DNA of 64,000 nucleotides from Cyathus striatus (lineage: Eukaryota; Basidiomycota; Agaricomycetes; Agaricales; Nidulariaceae), in contig JAOVFP010000007.1 in assembly GCA_025738555.1 (NCBI GenBank), positions 3,534,001 through 3,598,000 of the forward strand. The letters are read 5' to 3'. Below, in pieces: positions 1-11,942 of this stretch. Within the stretch, counting starts at the first letter, position 1. Every line of letters begins with the position of its first letter. The translations under genes and the position numbers were made by a program. The notes beneath the pieces were generated by a model, which saw nothing but the letters and a program-made list of their open reading frames with translations, was not told where the DNA came from and ran no database searches.

Positions 1-2
1 AA

Positions 3-254
3 AGTATTGTATCTTGGTGGCCACTTCCTGGATGCTGGGCACGTGAAGATAATGGTCAAAAATGGGGCTATTGGTCCCCATTTAATGAATATTGGTATGA
101 AAAACGAGTGAAGGACATCAGATCGGGAGCGATGAAGCCTGAAAGCAATCTGGTTTGGCGGCAATGGCTCAGGGCAAATCACTTTGCTCGGACCTTACGA
201 CAGACTGTGGAAAAGGAGTCGCATGACTATCTTGAATGTTATTTACAAAACTAA
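3..254 (+). CDS. C-terminal fragment of a transposon-borne protein, cut by the window edge
   Basis: An open frame runs in from the left edge and stops at 252-254, giving the last 83 residues. It is rich in Trp and aromatic residues (a WWPLPGCW start, then WGYW, WYEKRV, VWRQWLR). I do not recognise the catalytic domain because only the tail is visible. It reads towards an array of GGCAACGYCA repeats and a terminus at about 657 that is almost the same as the right end of the element at 33304-34766. I therefore infer that this is the 3' end of the coding (possibly autonomous) member of that transposon family. The family assignment (for example KDZ) cannot be made from this piece. Confidence 0.55.
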   Translation, partial: SIVSWWPLPGCWAREDNGQKWGYWSPFNEYWYEKRVKDIRSGAMKPESNLVWRQWLRANHFARTLRQTVEKESHDYLECYLQN

Positions 255-399
255 CCATTGCTTGCTACATACGTAACCACTGTAATGTTTTATATTTTAT
301 TTTGCAATACATATACATCGATGCTTGTAGCTTGGAACTTAAGAAAATTTTGCAGAAAACATCGAACACAAGTCTAGCAAGCAACCATCAAACCTCTTG

Positions 400-657
400 A
401 GTCTTAGTAGCAATGCCAGGCAACAAACATCACACCAAGTCTAGCATGCAACGTCAAACCTCTTCATGGCAACGCCAGACTGCAAGACGGAAACGCCAGG
501 CAATGCCAGACTGCAAGACAGAAACGCCAGGCAACGCCAGACTGCAAGACGGAAACGCCAGGCAATGCCAAAGTCCAATTACCAATGGATGGCAACGTCA
601 CTGGCAACGCCACTGGGCAACGTCAAATTACTGGGCAACGTCAAATTCTAGTAGCCC
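400..657 (+). repeat. Subterminal motif array and right terminus of a DNA transposon
   Basis: The stretch holds about ten copies of a GGCAACGYCA-like decamer. Three copies of a 31-bp unit (AGACTGCAAGAC...GGCAAYGCC) lie at about 476-568. It ends with GGCAACGTCA, AAATTCTAG and TAGCCC at about 640-657, matching the right end of the element at 33304-34766 almost base for base. The two short open frames here (413-673 and 466-651) are read through the repeats and are not genes. Confidence 0.7.
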
Positions 658-966
658 CATCAGCTTGCATTAGCCAATCAGAGGGCCAGCCCCGTATGTA
701 GCCCGAAATTCATCAAATCAGCATATCAACAAACATTTTCACATGGTATCTACATGTCGAGACTGGATAACACGCGAGTCGCCTTCGCATATCTCTCAAC
801 CTATCTCAGTCCCTCCGATGTCCTACCAACATGTCGAACCCACCAACAGCACATATGCTGCAATGGTCAGCTATATTTCTCTATATTATGCACAGTAGGA
901 CTATGTAGTTAGACCATGGGTGTATAGGAACCTCGTCGCAGGCGTTGTATATGGGGCTGTAATAAT

Positions 967-2400
967 CAAGGGGTCTCCAGAAAAATATTATAAGACCCAG
1001 GGTCGGAAAATTTTGAAACAGCTCTGTGCTGTGGACTAACTAACTACCTTGTGAACATAATTCCTAAAATGGATCGGCAAGTGTCAGCTGACAACAGGTA
1101 ACTATGTATTAGTAATAGTAAAGTTCTCAGCCAAAGGCTCATTCGTCTCTGATGCTTTGTTTATCTCTTGTCTGCCTCACAGGCCTCGCAAACACTGCTC
1201 GTTGTTCTAAATCCAAGGCCGATGAAACCTATGTGATACTATACTACTTATAAGCTTTGTGAGTACATAACATATTTCTGAGCTGATTCATCACTAATCC
1301 AAACTGTTTCACAACCTTTCTTGCAATTTATGACGTTTTCATTGGCGTCTTTCTCCTCTTTCATCACCTAGTGCCCACAGGTACATGCTGACAATGCAGA
1401 GAAATCACAAATTATTCTCAATCTCCCAGAGCGCTTTGAAGGCTGGCCTATCACTGAATGGAATAGGACTTCAGCTTCATGGTATACTGGAAGAGGGTTG
1501 TGCATGCAAGCTCGCACCGGCAGATGCGGTTGCAACAGGTTCCTTGTTGGTATGTAAAGGTGAGTACAGCAAGCTTCTCCATAGATAATTATAACCAACC
1601 TGATGTGTGCTACCATCATTGTTACGTCCACTGTCCTAGATCTTCTCTGTGAACATCCTCAAGCTCTGTATCTACCACCTCGCTGTCGATGCCACCTTCT
1701 CAGCTTGAGCTATATGCTCAGTCTCTGTGTCCATGATCTCGTTGATGCCCCCCTTCTCTGCTCCAGCGTCCACAGCCCCACAAACACTGACTTCACTGTC
1801 GACATCCGCCTTCTCTGCCTGAGCAACGTGTGCCGTGGCCTGTTTCAGTGTCCATCCCAATGTGCCCAGTTTCAGTGTCCATGACCTTACTGTCGACAGA
1901 CTCCTTCTCTGCTTCAGCAACGTCAATGGTTTCAGTGTCCACGACCTTGTTGATGGACTCTTTCTCTGCTTGAGCAATGTGAGCAGTTTCAGTGGCCATG
2001 ACCCCGCTGTCAATGCACCCCTCCTCCGACTGATCAATCATAAGTATAATATGCCAATACGGTTGAATTCACATACTTCTGTAGGAATATGATTGAATAT
2101 TGCACAAAGTTATGTAAATTTTCATTTTGGTAGTTTGGTACTTGCAATCGGAACATATCATGAGGTAATTACGTAATCATTCATATAAAGTGTAATATAC
2201 CACTCCACTGGGCAAAACAACATGTTTCTAATCACTATACATACTCTGAAAGGTCTCAGGATCACCCTTACTATCATAAATTCCAGAAAACCAAGAAATA
2301 AAAAATGGATCCAAAAATTTTAAAATGACCGACACAGACCTTGAACTAACCACCCCCGCATCACAAACCCCACACGTGATGAGATATCGATGACCCCTTG
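967..2400. mobile_element. Non-autonomous DNA transposon, hAT-like, 1434 bp
   Basis: Both ends carry the inverted terminus CAAGGGGTC. The flanks are GTAATAAT (959-966) and GTAACAAT (2401-2408), an 8-bp target duplication with one difference. The flanks join two parts of one membrane-protein exon, so both boundaries are independently supported. Subterminal stretches (GGTCGG followed by an AAATTTT-like run) also resemble each other in inverted orientation. There is no transposase frame inside. An 8-bp duplication is typical of hAT elements, but the superfamily is inferred. Confidence 0.72.
1672..2041 (-). repeat. Imperfect 60-bp tandem repeat encoding DTET..IAQAEKES units inside the element
   Basis: On the minus strand the sequence reads as units of about 20 residues resembling DTETxHIAQAEKESxxK, for example TETAHIAQAEKESINK followed by TETIDVAEAEKESVDSK. 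The reading frame shifts in the middle, so the repeats are split between two frames. Nucleotide repeats such as TTTCAGTGTCCA and CTTCTCTGCTTCAGCAA are visible on the plus strand. It lies wholly within the 967-2400 element and could be a captured, decayed gene fragment. No function can be assigned. Confidence 0.5.
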
Positions 2401-3004
2401 GTAACAATCTTATATCTGGCCTACCTCCAACTTATACGATACCAGATTTTTTCTCAACCTCGAGTGAGTTTTTTTGCGTGGAACATGAAGGGGAATATTG
2501 ATGACTGTGATTTTTTGTAGGCTTTGCGCCGATGTTGATTATTTATCGTGTCATGCACGGGAAAGCATGGTCCGACTCAAGCAATACATTTGCGCAGATA
2601 ACAAAAGCTTCTTCTCATGGGACTGTATAATATTTTGCATGATTAACGTGTAAGATTGGTGTATGTTATTTATGGTTCCCGACTCATTTGAATATGCTCC
2701 GAGCTGTAATACGCTAAGGGGGAACGATACCGTTTTTGCCACGCTAACGAAAATTGTCTTTGCGAAAAAGGCCATAGCTGTAGATAAACATTGCAAGATG
2801 AACACCTCCAGTATGATTTACATTAAATCCCATTGCACTCTTTCAAAGTTACAGTTGCCACATAGGCTACACGTAGAATATATCGCACAATCAGGTTTAA
2901 CAAAGAGCAAAACCGGTGTCAGACGGAAAAGACGGATCAGAAAATATACATTTATTAATATATACAAGTCATACTGTAATGGTTCACAAGTGCAATTCCC
3001 CACA

Positions 3005-3240
3005 GAGGCATTGATGAAAGGGGATCATACAGTTTCTATTCTAAACGAATGGGATTCGTCATCTGTGCAAAGGTGTTTCTTGACCATGTCTTCCCTTGTA
3101 TCACTCGGTAGATTACAAGCATTGGTGCCAGAGCATGTAAATTATCTTAGGTATCTCATTGCAAAACATAGTCAAGAAAGCCGCTTACCTGAATTTTGGC
3201 GAGAACCTGATACATAGTTGAGGAACCACCGCTGCCAATG
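3005..3240 (-). pseudogene. Relic of the 3' end of a seven-helix membrane protein gene
   Basis: On the minus strand the end of a penultimate exon (a YQVLAKIQ-like stretch followed by GTAAGC) and a last exon (ALAPMLVIYRVIQGK) can be read. They parallel the last two exons of the neighbouring intact gene at 3733-4881. The tail then meets a stop and the rest of the gene is absent. The 184-residue plus-strand open frame at 2663-3217 is a shadow of this relic. Confidence 0.65.
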
Positions 3241-3732
3241 CCATAACTTAATACTAGTACTGTACTTATAGTAAGGACTTCAAGCAGTGCAATGCTGCGT
3301 TGATGCTACGGATGTCATGATATCATACTGATATGGCCAGGGTCATGATGAGGCCGATACACAGAGCATGAACGCATGAAACAAAGACAAGGAACATTGT
3401 AAGATGAACACTTTCAGAACGACAATTAAACATCTGCACTTTTCATACCATACCGAACTTGGGAATGACGATGATAACTGAGAGATAAGTGGGACTTGCG
3501 CGCTACGAAGTTATAAATGGTGACTACGAGAGAAAGCTGTTTCATCAGTTCCTTACCCTGAGGTAGAGATTTATAAGCTATCATAGAGCCAGGCTTAACA
3601 AAAAGTATACCGGAATCAACTGGAAAACAAGACAGGTCAGAAAATGTAAATATAATATACTTATTATACACTAGTCATACTAGTATGGTCTACAGTGGCA
3701 GTGATCCACAGTGGCATTAGTAAGTACAGGAT

Positions 3733-4881
3733 TTACATGGATTGTACAGTTTCCATTCTAAAAGAATGTGACTTTGTAATCTGCGCAAAGGTATTGCTCG
3801 ACCATGCCTTTCCTTGAATCACGCGGTAAATTACGAGCATGGGCGCAAGAGCCTATGTCGTGAATGTTAGCATCTCGTTGTAAACCATAGTACCATGAAG
3901 CAACTTACCTGAACTTGAGCGAGAACCTGATACATAGTTGATGAATCACCTGTGGGGCTCGTGCCAGAAACCGATGATCGAATGTCACGACATACGAACG
4001 CAAGCATGACACCTTGCGCTATCATCATCAATATCTGCGACTCCGTTAGCATTGCAGCCACGGTAGTGTACTCGTATCCGTAATCGGATCCCAGAGCTTT
4101 CTGCGTTCGATGTCGTAGAAGTAATAAACGCGAGATAATCAATACAATGAGGATTACATTCAGTGTCAATGTTATCGATTCATAGTATAGCATGGATCCG
4201 TAGAGGTTGATCTGCACATCAGTCAGAACGTGGCAGAACAAGCTACCTGACACTAGAGCGCACGTATATCATTATATTTGGATGAAGAATAATAGATAAC
4301 TATAAGTTACTTACCAATTGAAGCTATTTCCAAGGCCAATGGGAACGCTACAACAAGCCATTTTCTGCGGCCCAAATCGTGGTATATAATCAAGCATCTC
4401 CATATCTATGTAGCCGAGATCAATGAGCCAATAAGAGAATCAATGCCACATTACTTACTAGCAGAGCATCAGCCGTCCAAGAAGTCAACACGAAACAGAC
4501 ATTCCCCAACGTCCCCGCCCCTCCTGGTATTTTCTCGAACGCTACCGTGTCATTCGAATTACACATAGGATAGTTTAGCAACCTGATACTTTTCTTCAAC
4601 GCCGATGCCAAGGTCAACGTGCACAGAATGAACGTTAACGTTGCGTAGCCAAACAGTATCCATGCTAGCCGCGTAAGCAGATCGATTTTCCGGTACTGTC
4701 TTCGCAACAGTTGGACATACGCCAAATATAGAATTGTTATACCACCGTAGACGATCCCGGAAAAGATATTTCCATACAGCCATGGCTTGATAATCACATC
4801 ATGAATGTTTTTGTAGTCCGAGAGGCAACCATATATGTCGGAATAAGTACTGTTAGCGAGGGAGGACCAGTCAGATATCAT
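3733..4881 (-). CDS. Seven-helix integral membrane protein (Agaricomycete family), 325 aa
   Basis: Four exons: 4459-4881, 4315-4405, 3909-4252 and 3733-3852, with introns of 53, 62 and 56 bp that all start GTAAG. The protein has about seven hydrophobic segments and these landmarks: PWLYGNIFSG near the N-terminus, ILYLAYVQLLRRQY, TSWTADALL|IWRCLIIYHD across intron 1, YYESITLTLN, and ALAPMLVIYRVIQGKAW at the end. The start at 4881 aligns with the paralogue; an in-frame ATG at 4947 would add 22 residues. Intron 2 removes part of a helix that is exonic in the paralogue at 5754-6881, so that junction is the least certain. I recognise the fold pattern from basidiomycete receptor-like membrane proteins but know no ligand or pathway. 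It is probably a plasma-membrane protein. Confidence 0.78.
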
Positions 4882-4947
4882 CACAAGGGATGACCCAGGG
4901 CGGAAAGATTGGTACCCCAGTTTACTCTCAACTTTAAGTACTTGCAC

Positions 4948-5753
4948 AGCAGTGCGCGCTCATTTTGTCAAAGCGAGGACCCGTCGGACTGCGCTACGTA
5001 TCCGACAAGCTGCTCCTGTGCCGCTACCTAGTCCCCGCTTTCCATCCCTTTGCGGCTTGTACTCGGAGCCCTTTATAGAACGAACAGTCGCAAAAGTAGA
5101 GGCTAGTTGATGATATCCCAGGTATTTACACCAGGTCGTGCGGCATGTATAAAGCAAAATAAGAGGGCAGTGCTTATAACGAGAAGTGCAGTGGTTCCTG
5201 GAGTATATAATTCGCTAATCAAATGTCATCATGTCATCAGCGCCCGCCCCGGGCCTCCTCCACTGAGGCTCCACATATGCTTTTACCACTGGACGTTTTA
5301 CTGTGTATACTTACTCATCGTGGGTGTTTAAGTAGTCCACAGTGCATTGTACCTATTTATGCACATGCCTCCAACGTCTTCGTCGAAGTTGTGTCGTGAA
5401 TTTCAACAGCAGCAGACAGCAACCTGCGGAGATCATTCTATTCAAGACTTCATAGAGTCTACCCGAGAACGACTTATCAGGCCCAGGGCTTAAGTCAATC
5501 GACGGTACTTGCTGCATGCGGATATCGATGCTTATCTTATCAGGTATATATGCAACGAGAATCAATTCCTTATGCTATCCTACTTTCTCGGCTACACACC
5601 AAATTTCTCAGTCAATGTCGCAGCTACGTTGGCGTATTCACGTTTGTCCAAAATCGGAGCCGATGGTTTTCAGTACTAAACCTCGAAGAAAAAGATGAAA
5701 ATGATAGACCTATAAAATAAAATACAATATAATACAACAATAAAATACAGTAA
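4948..5753. other. Intergenic region between the two membrane-protein genes
   Basis: No gene is recognised. A TATAAAG on the minus strand at about 5073-5079 is the best core-promoter candidate for the gene at 3733-4881. The rest is the 3' flank of the next gene and unassigned sequence; the small open frames here show no family resemblance. Confidence 0.4.
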
Positions 5754-6881
5754 TCATACGACAGTTCCAAAGGAACAAGTTTTAGTTATCTGAGCAATCG
5801 TAGTGTTCGACCACGCTTTTCCTTGCATAACGCGGTATATTATCAACATCGGCGCAAGAGCCTGCATAATAACGTAAAGTCAGTACATGATGTCGACACT
5901 CCGAGTAACAGAAAACAAACCTGAACCTGCGACAAAACCTGGTAAACGACTAACGTACCCCCGTTATCTCCCACTAGAACAATTAGAGCAACCATAAATC
6001 CCTGAGAAACAAGCGTCATAGCCTGTGACTCAGTAAGCATTGCTGCGACGCTGGTATATTCGTCTCCGAAGTATGGTCCTAGAGTTTTGCGGACGCGATA
6101 TCGGAGCACGAAGAGGCGTGAGATGATGAGTATTGTGAGGAGGGCGTTAAGGGCTAGTGTTATGGATTCGTAGTATATCATTGGACGGAAGACATCGTTT
6201 GGATCAGAGCTAATGGATTTGCAGAATATACTACCAAAGACTGGAGATTTTAGGTTGGTGATGTAATGGAGTAGAAATGGAGAGATGATACCTATTGATA
6301 CCACTTCTAACAATATAGGTACTGATACGTATATCCATTTTAAATTGCCGATATCATGGTAGATAATTAAACATCGCCATATCTATGTAAGTAAAATGAT
6401 CAGATCTGTACGAGATTTGAGAAGGTTGAACACTTACTAAGAGAGCATCAGCAGTCCACGAAGTCAACATAAAGCAAATGTTCCCCATGGTACCCAGTCC
6501 CCCCTGTATATGAGACATTTCCTCCAGCGCCAAATCACTCCAGCTGCAATTCAGCAAATTGAGCAAATCAACACTCTTCTTCAACGCAGCCGCAAAGGTC
6601 ATTGTGCAAAGTATGAATGTAACCGTCGCGTATCCCATAAGCATCCACGCTTGACACGTTAACACATCGAACTTGGGGTACTGCTTCCGCACGAGTTGGA
6701 GGTAGGCCAAGTACAAGATAGCGACTGCTCCGTATATGACTCCCGAGAAGAGGTTCCCGTACACCCATGGTCGGACTACATAGGCTTGTTCTCCGTTGTA
6801 GTATCCCAGACATTCGTCCATGGCGTTATATATAGATGTGCTGTTTACAGTTCCAGCAACTGGTATGTAGCTATAGGACAT
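5754..6881 (-). CDS. Seven-helix integral membrane protein, paralogue, 337 aa
   Basis: Three exons: 6438-6881, 5921-6382 and 5754-5861, all in phase 0, with introns of 55 and 59 bp (GTAAGT and GTTTGT donors). Helices are seen at about residues 41-61 (NLFSGVIYGAVAILYLAYLQL), 75-97 (AWMLMGYATVTFILCTMTFA), 132-148, 168-190, in the YYESITLALNALLTILIISR stretch, in SQGFMVALIVLVG, and in LAPMLIIYRVMQGKAW at the C-terminus. It is close in sequence to the gene just downstream and lies in the same orientation, so the pair is a tandem duplication. No stop or frameshift is seen. The function is unknown; the family is expanded in mushroom-forming fungi. Confidence 0.82.
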
Positions 6882-7219
6882 GGTTAAGGAAGGAAGAAGT
6901 GAATGGGATAGGATGGCGGAACGTTCAACTGGTACGTGAGCGAGTTATCTATAACAGCTAGCGTGGAAATATCTTTGTTGATATGCTGATCCGACGGACT
7001 CGGGCTACAGGGCTTGACCTCCTGATTGGCTGATGCACATGGTGCGGATAAATAATATTGCTCCCGGCCCCCCGCTTCTTGAAGTCGTGATTCGGAAGCC
7101 TTAAACCCGTGTGGAAAACATACTATAACATATGTGATGATGTGCGTTGAATAACACTCTAAAAGCACTTGTGCTCGTTTCTCCAGGCTCAACATCTCAG
7201 GTTTCATGGTCGCAGAAGC

Positions 7220-8530
7220 AGTCTACGACTACTCGGGCCTAGGCCTGCGCATGGGTCGACCCACCACCATCCGTTATCCGAATTACGGCTATCCGCTGGA
7301 TATGGATACGGATCGACGATTATTACGGATTTCGGCACCCATCCGTGCCAATCCATGCTACTGTCGGCTATCAGGAAGCTGGCCACATCCAGAATCGGGT
7401 CACGGCTCATTCTCCAGCTTCCACATTGACTACTTGTACAATTTATCGATACAGTTGGGTACATTGCTATAGTATTTATATAATTTATAAGTATTTAGAC
7501 TGTTGCTCTCCTATATATATAGAAATTCAACAGTTAGTTGACTACTATAACCAAAATAGGCTAAATCTAGGATGCAGAATCTCACATTTTGGAAAGAAGA
7601 TAACACTGCAACATTATGCAGTACATCCAAAGCATACAATCAGGCTATATATATATTTTAAGGCCCTCCAAACTCATTGGAATCAGTTTGGAAATCCCAT
7701 TCTCACTCATTTCTATTCTATCTTTGATCTACATGAAAGAGTGCTAGTAAGATACAGTTTCAAGGAATATATTGAACTGTCTGTATCCTTCCTACATAAT
7801 AAATCTATGCTACAAAATTTATAACATAGAATATACACAATAAATACATTACTATCCATGCTTTACCTTAATTTTAGCAATTTTCCTTTGCTTAAAACTG
7901 CAGATATCTCTTGAACCTCTACTTCTCATTGTATTATCCTAATACATCAAATATTGGATGCTACAGACAAAATAGAGCACTGTATGAAATCATTATAGGT
8001 AGAAGAAATATATATTAATATTTTAAAAGCATTAGTTGAGTATAATATGCAAGCTATTGCTTCAAATATCCAAATCATTGCTTATCTTGGAAGAAAGATG
8101 ATATTTCGGCTGTAAAATCCGTTCGGCTGCTAAACAAGCCGTGGTAATTATTAATAAGGGATGGCCAGTTTCCCGGTTTTCCCACTTCCCAAGGTCTCAC
8201 GACAAAAATACTCATAACATCACTCAGAGTGCCTCAAAAAATACGGTTTAAGTCTTGTATAATTCTATACGAGATATAATATCTAGCACATGTATTTAAT
8301 TCTAAGTACACAGTCTTTGAAAAGAACAAATTCGAATTTTCCGCTAATGTGGCCAGGCTCCTGAGCTAATACAGTAAATTTAGATGGGTGCCCCGGATGA
8401 GCTAAAAATATCCAAATACCCATGGGAAATCATCCAGATCCATCCGAACTTGGCTAAATTCGGATAATATCCGTGGGTATTCGGATACCGGCCATCCATG
8501 CGCAGCCTTACTCGGGCCCAACGCCGCCAT
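7220..8530. mobile_element. Noncoding element with GC-rich inverted ends and ATCCG repeats
   Basis: The left end (about 7226-7330) reads CTCGGGCC then CTGCGCATGG followed by repeated ATCCG and GGATAT words. The right end (about 8395-8525) reads the same words in reverse complement. Between them lies one copy of the roughly 1 kb inverted element described next. No coding frame of note is present. Exact ends and a target duplication could not be fixed. Confidence 0.45.
7361..8375 (+). repeat. About 1 kb AT-rich element, copy 1 (inverted partner at 11943-12975)
   Basis: The copy runs from ACTGTCGGCTATCAGGAAG to about 8375 and contains the words CTGGCCACAT near one end and ATGTGGCCAG near the other. 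The internal stretch TTTCCCGGTTTTCCCACTT followed by ACGGTTT is found reversed in the partner. No gene is recognised; the open frame at 7345-7824 lies in AT-rich sequence and has no family resemblance. Confidence 0.6.
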
Positions 8531-10542
8531 TCATCAGTCTCTACATGTACAGCATTTCCCTTCAATCCTTACTCTTCTGGGCAACTTCTAGGACAAGTTC
8601 GGAAAGTTTAAAACTATATCTCAAACAAGTGGGAATGCCTGTCTGAATAACATCTTCATTTCAAAACTCATCCATCTTCTTGAAAGAACTTCTGACTTCT
8701 TCCGCAGTATCCACGTGTGGGCCGAGACATGGGAAGATGTAACTGATGGGCCCTAAGGCCTAAGTATACGAACCACTTACAGTCATCAAATCCCAATAGA
8801 ATACTATCCGCGATATATCGCCCTTCAGGTATCTGCGCAGCATTTCGTCCTTGAGGAGTTCGTATCCGAGATAGAAGGCCAAGGTTATCCCCGAAGATTT
8901 GCATTTGGAGAACTTACGTCTCAGGTATGTCTCAGGCTCTGTACTTCACTTTACAGCAGTACTGTTTATGCTGTTGAATGAAGAGGACCGAGAAATTGGA
9001 GAATGTTTGAGATCAAGAGTGTCCATGGCGTGTATTACGGTTCATAGTCAATGTCCGTCAATAAGCGAGGCGACCAACTTGAAGTTAGCACCGTTATATT
9101 GAGTTCAACCGGTACAACTGGTATATATGAATAGACATTACAGTCATCAACCATTATACGTGACAATAAAACTTGAAGTTGTGATTCCACATCATCTAGT
9201 ACGTATTCTACTATAAAAATTGTACATATGGATAGATATAATCATATAGAATCACTTTGTATAATTTTTACTGCGCTATGTTTTAGTAGGGAACGAACAT
9301 TCGCAAAATAGCTGAGGGGACTGGATTTTGATCAAAACCACGTGGCGTGACAGCCGCTGATGGCAATACAGTTTATTACAAACACTTCAAAATTAAAGAT
9401 TGCCGAAGTCCGGATCATTAATATAAACAAAACCTCCTTGTCTCGCAACACTGAGCACTTCAGATTTCTAGTGATATCAGAGAACATAGATGCACTTTAC
9501 TCATCAAAACATTTATACAGGTTTATTATATTGAATCATAGCTACTTATGCTATAAAACAATTAAATTAAGTACCATTATTGAGTAATACATGCTATGTA
9601 TTTTTTGGAAATCTCATGTTTGGGGTAACTCTCCAACTTAATTTATGTGTCATATATCTATTTCAATATATATCTGCAAAAATACTTTTGGAACTCATTA
9701 CTGGGATACGAGGCCTCAAAATACAAAAAGAATTGTAGTGATAGCATTAGATTTGACGTGAGGAGAAGTCAATCAGTTGGGTTTGTCATGTAGGGTGGTG
9801 TGTCACGTTGGGTGGTTGATGACTGTATACACTAGTAGACATTATTTTAGTGAGATATGATTAAAGGGGGATCGTCACCATCACCTTATCAGTGTCATAT
9901 TTATAGCTGTCAGTAAAGTGTGGGGTATTCAATACTATTAATCAACTACTAATCACACGGCTCAGCATATCCGTCCGAAGCTTCTCTTTAGTAAGACTCA
10001 CTTTCACTGTCTCCAAGTTCCAACCAGTGAGTGCTACTTCTAGTACCTACAAGAAAGGAGGGGGAACGAGGTGGGAAGGAAGCGAAGTTTCTCTGAACAA
10101 GTTCGACATTTGGTTCAACAAATGATGCAATGGGGTCATTTCACCTCGAAAGTATTTTGAGTGGAGGTAGCAAGAGACTGTTGCCCGTGGTAAAGGGTGG
10201 CATCAACGTCAAAACGCCCAATTCATAAACTTGATCAGTCAGTTAAATTATTCAGTGTATATTACAGTGCTCGATAGATAGCTCTAAAGCGATGTCTCAA
10301 ATCACCTCATCTATCCCGCTCTTTCAGTTCCTCGCTCATTAAGACTTTCTACTAAGCTGGCAGTGGCATCTTCTCTGTCATAACATGAAACGAAACTGTC
10401 TGTGAAAGACGTGAGCTGAAGGTCTTCTGTATAATGTGTATGAATTCCATTTAGCGGATCCATCGGGATGAGAGACTGCATGTTCAGGATGAGTCTGCAT
10501 GCCTATTAGCGATGTTTTGTAAGTGCTTGATGAGTAGAACGA
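8531..10542. other. Flank of amplified DUF6533-like copy 1, no gene recognised
   Basis: From about 8810 the sequence is repeated downstream of the other two gene copies (about 13760-14060 and 16560-16690), with shared words such as CAGGTATCTGC followed by CAGCATTT, and GGTACAACCCAAGTA-like text. It therefore belongs to the amplified unit. Small open frames at 8668-8904 and 8899-9102 are not kept in the other copies and are not called. Confidence 0.5.
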
Positions 10543-11905
10543 TTAGATGGCCTTACGAATATTGATACAATTGTTACGAGAAGTCTGCAAAGGTGACATC
10601 AGTAGAATAACACTCTCAAAAGACGTGAAAACACACGAAAAAAATACATGACCCATATGTTCTACGAACATGGAGTACGGTATGGTAGCTGCAAACACGG
10701 CTACCCATTTATATGTAATTAGTCCATTACTGAATATGTAATCAAACGAAGAGATATACCAGTGATAGCGCAAAATATCCATACCCCATCCCGGATTACA
10801 AGCTTAACAACCGGTATATTAGCCCATCCATCCCTGATGGCGTGTCGATACCGCCATAAAGTAAGTCCAGCTATGATAGCTTGATTCTGTATCAACATCA
10901 AACTGTACGATAGATAGATGGCCTATATGATTCATTCATAGCTATTGAGACCAGGGCACTTACCCAAATATACCGGTGTCCGTCGGCGCCTCTATTACAA
11001 TACACTCCTCGTCTTGTACCATGCGCGGGATAACTGAAACGATGATATGCACAAAAAAAGTTATTTCGAAAAGGAAGATTAGTGTGAAAATTGTTGCTAT
11101 GCGCAGTGACTTTTTGTATAATGCGTATACTGTTGGGGGTGCAATCAATACAAGCCTTGAAAGCGGAAGTAAGTACGAAGCATAGCGTACCTCGTAGCAT
11201 TAATACCAACTCAAAGACGAAATATAATGTTGAGAAGGAGATGTGTTGAAATAGAATCCAGTTGTAGCATATATGTGGACCGGAAACTGGGGAGGAGAGG
11301 GACGATATTACTGCGTATGATACACTTCGAAATTGTATCTTGGTCAACGAGCTTTCGCGGAGCATAGGTATCTGCTCACCTATGTACTACAACTGCACCA
11401 TAGCGAGAGAAAATGTAGAGTAACTTGACCTTAGACCAGGGTTGTCTGAAGTGGGGATATATCAATTTTAATGTAGTATGGTAAGAGGACTTACAGCCAG
11501 ACATATCTGTACTCATTCCTGGCGCAAAGTAAACCATCAACGATAACTGAGATGAGTCCTACCACTAATTAATACCATTAGACCTCAATCCCAAGAATGA
11601 TGATACACTGATACTTGCAACACGCGCAATTTCTCACAAACGCCTGCGTGGATGAGTGAGAGATCATCGTAAAGGTCAAGCGTGGTCACGATTCCGCTCG
11701 CAGTGAATTTCTCTCGGTAATCCAAAGAGGCGGCTCATGACATATTTAAATTGCAATGGCAACTTACGGCAAACTTATCGGCATCGTATGGAATTCCGGA
11801 TCATCCCTAATGTTGACAGAAACAGTTGACTTTTGTTCATGTCTAGTCGACCCTGTGCAGGGCTTGGTTTGTCTCTGACTGACTGACTCTCTGTTGCTCA
11901 ACTTA
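8810..11905. repeat. Amplified unit 1 carrying a DUF6533-like gene
   Basis: One of three direct copies (others about 13545-16245 and 16318-18855). Each contains downstream flank, gene and upstream flank, and the upstream flank ends near the words CATGTCTAG, ACCCTG and TTGTCTCTGACTGACTGAC. This unit is bracketed by the inverted 1 kb element copies at 7361-8375 and 11943-12975. Ends are approximate. Confidence 0.65.
10543..11667 (-). pseudogene. DUF6533-like membrane protein, copy 1, frameshifted near the C-terminus
   Basis: Exons 11619-11667, 11495-11564, 11380-11445, 11191-11324, 10964-11129 and from 10902 downward match copies 2 and 3 exactly in phase. The frame then stops at 10719, about 222 residues in. 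Compared with the other copies one base is missing near 10745, in the stretch encoding GISLR. The next frame continues the homologous C-terminus to 10543. The first intron begins with GC (GCAAGT) where copy 3 has GTAAGT. Landmarks are LISVIVDGLLCARNEYRYVW, LYIFSRYGAVVVH, LVLMLR|VYALYKKS and LTLWRYRHAIRDGW. It could still give a truncated protein. The role of the family is unknown. Confidence 0.72.
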
Positions 11906-11942
11906 CAGCGCTTTGCATATCGATATAGACTTTAAATTCTAC

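Larger units (their letters stand above)
818..2632 (+). pseudogene. Relic of a seven-helix membrane protein gene, split by a 1.43 kb element
   Basis: From the ATG at 818 the frame gives an N-terminus like the gene at 5754-6881 (YVVRPWVYRNLVAGVVYGAV), with a TAG in between. The match resumes at about 2401 with ILYLAYLQLIR, and the last exon is recognisable at about 2520-2632 (MLIIYRVMHGKAW). That last piece lacks one base of the ALAPM motif, which shifts the frame. Most of the middle of the gene is missing. The element at 967-2400 separates the first two pieces. It lies on the plus strand, opposite to the intact paralogues. Confidence 0.75.

Noticed and set aside
2663..3217. 184-residue plus-strand open frame
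   Set aside because: Its right half is the antisense of a decayed last exon of the membrane-protein family; no domain or splice logic of its own.
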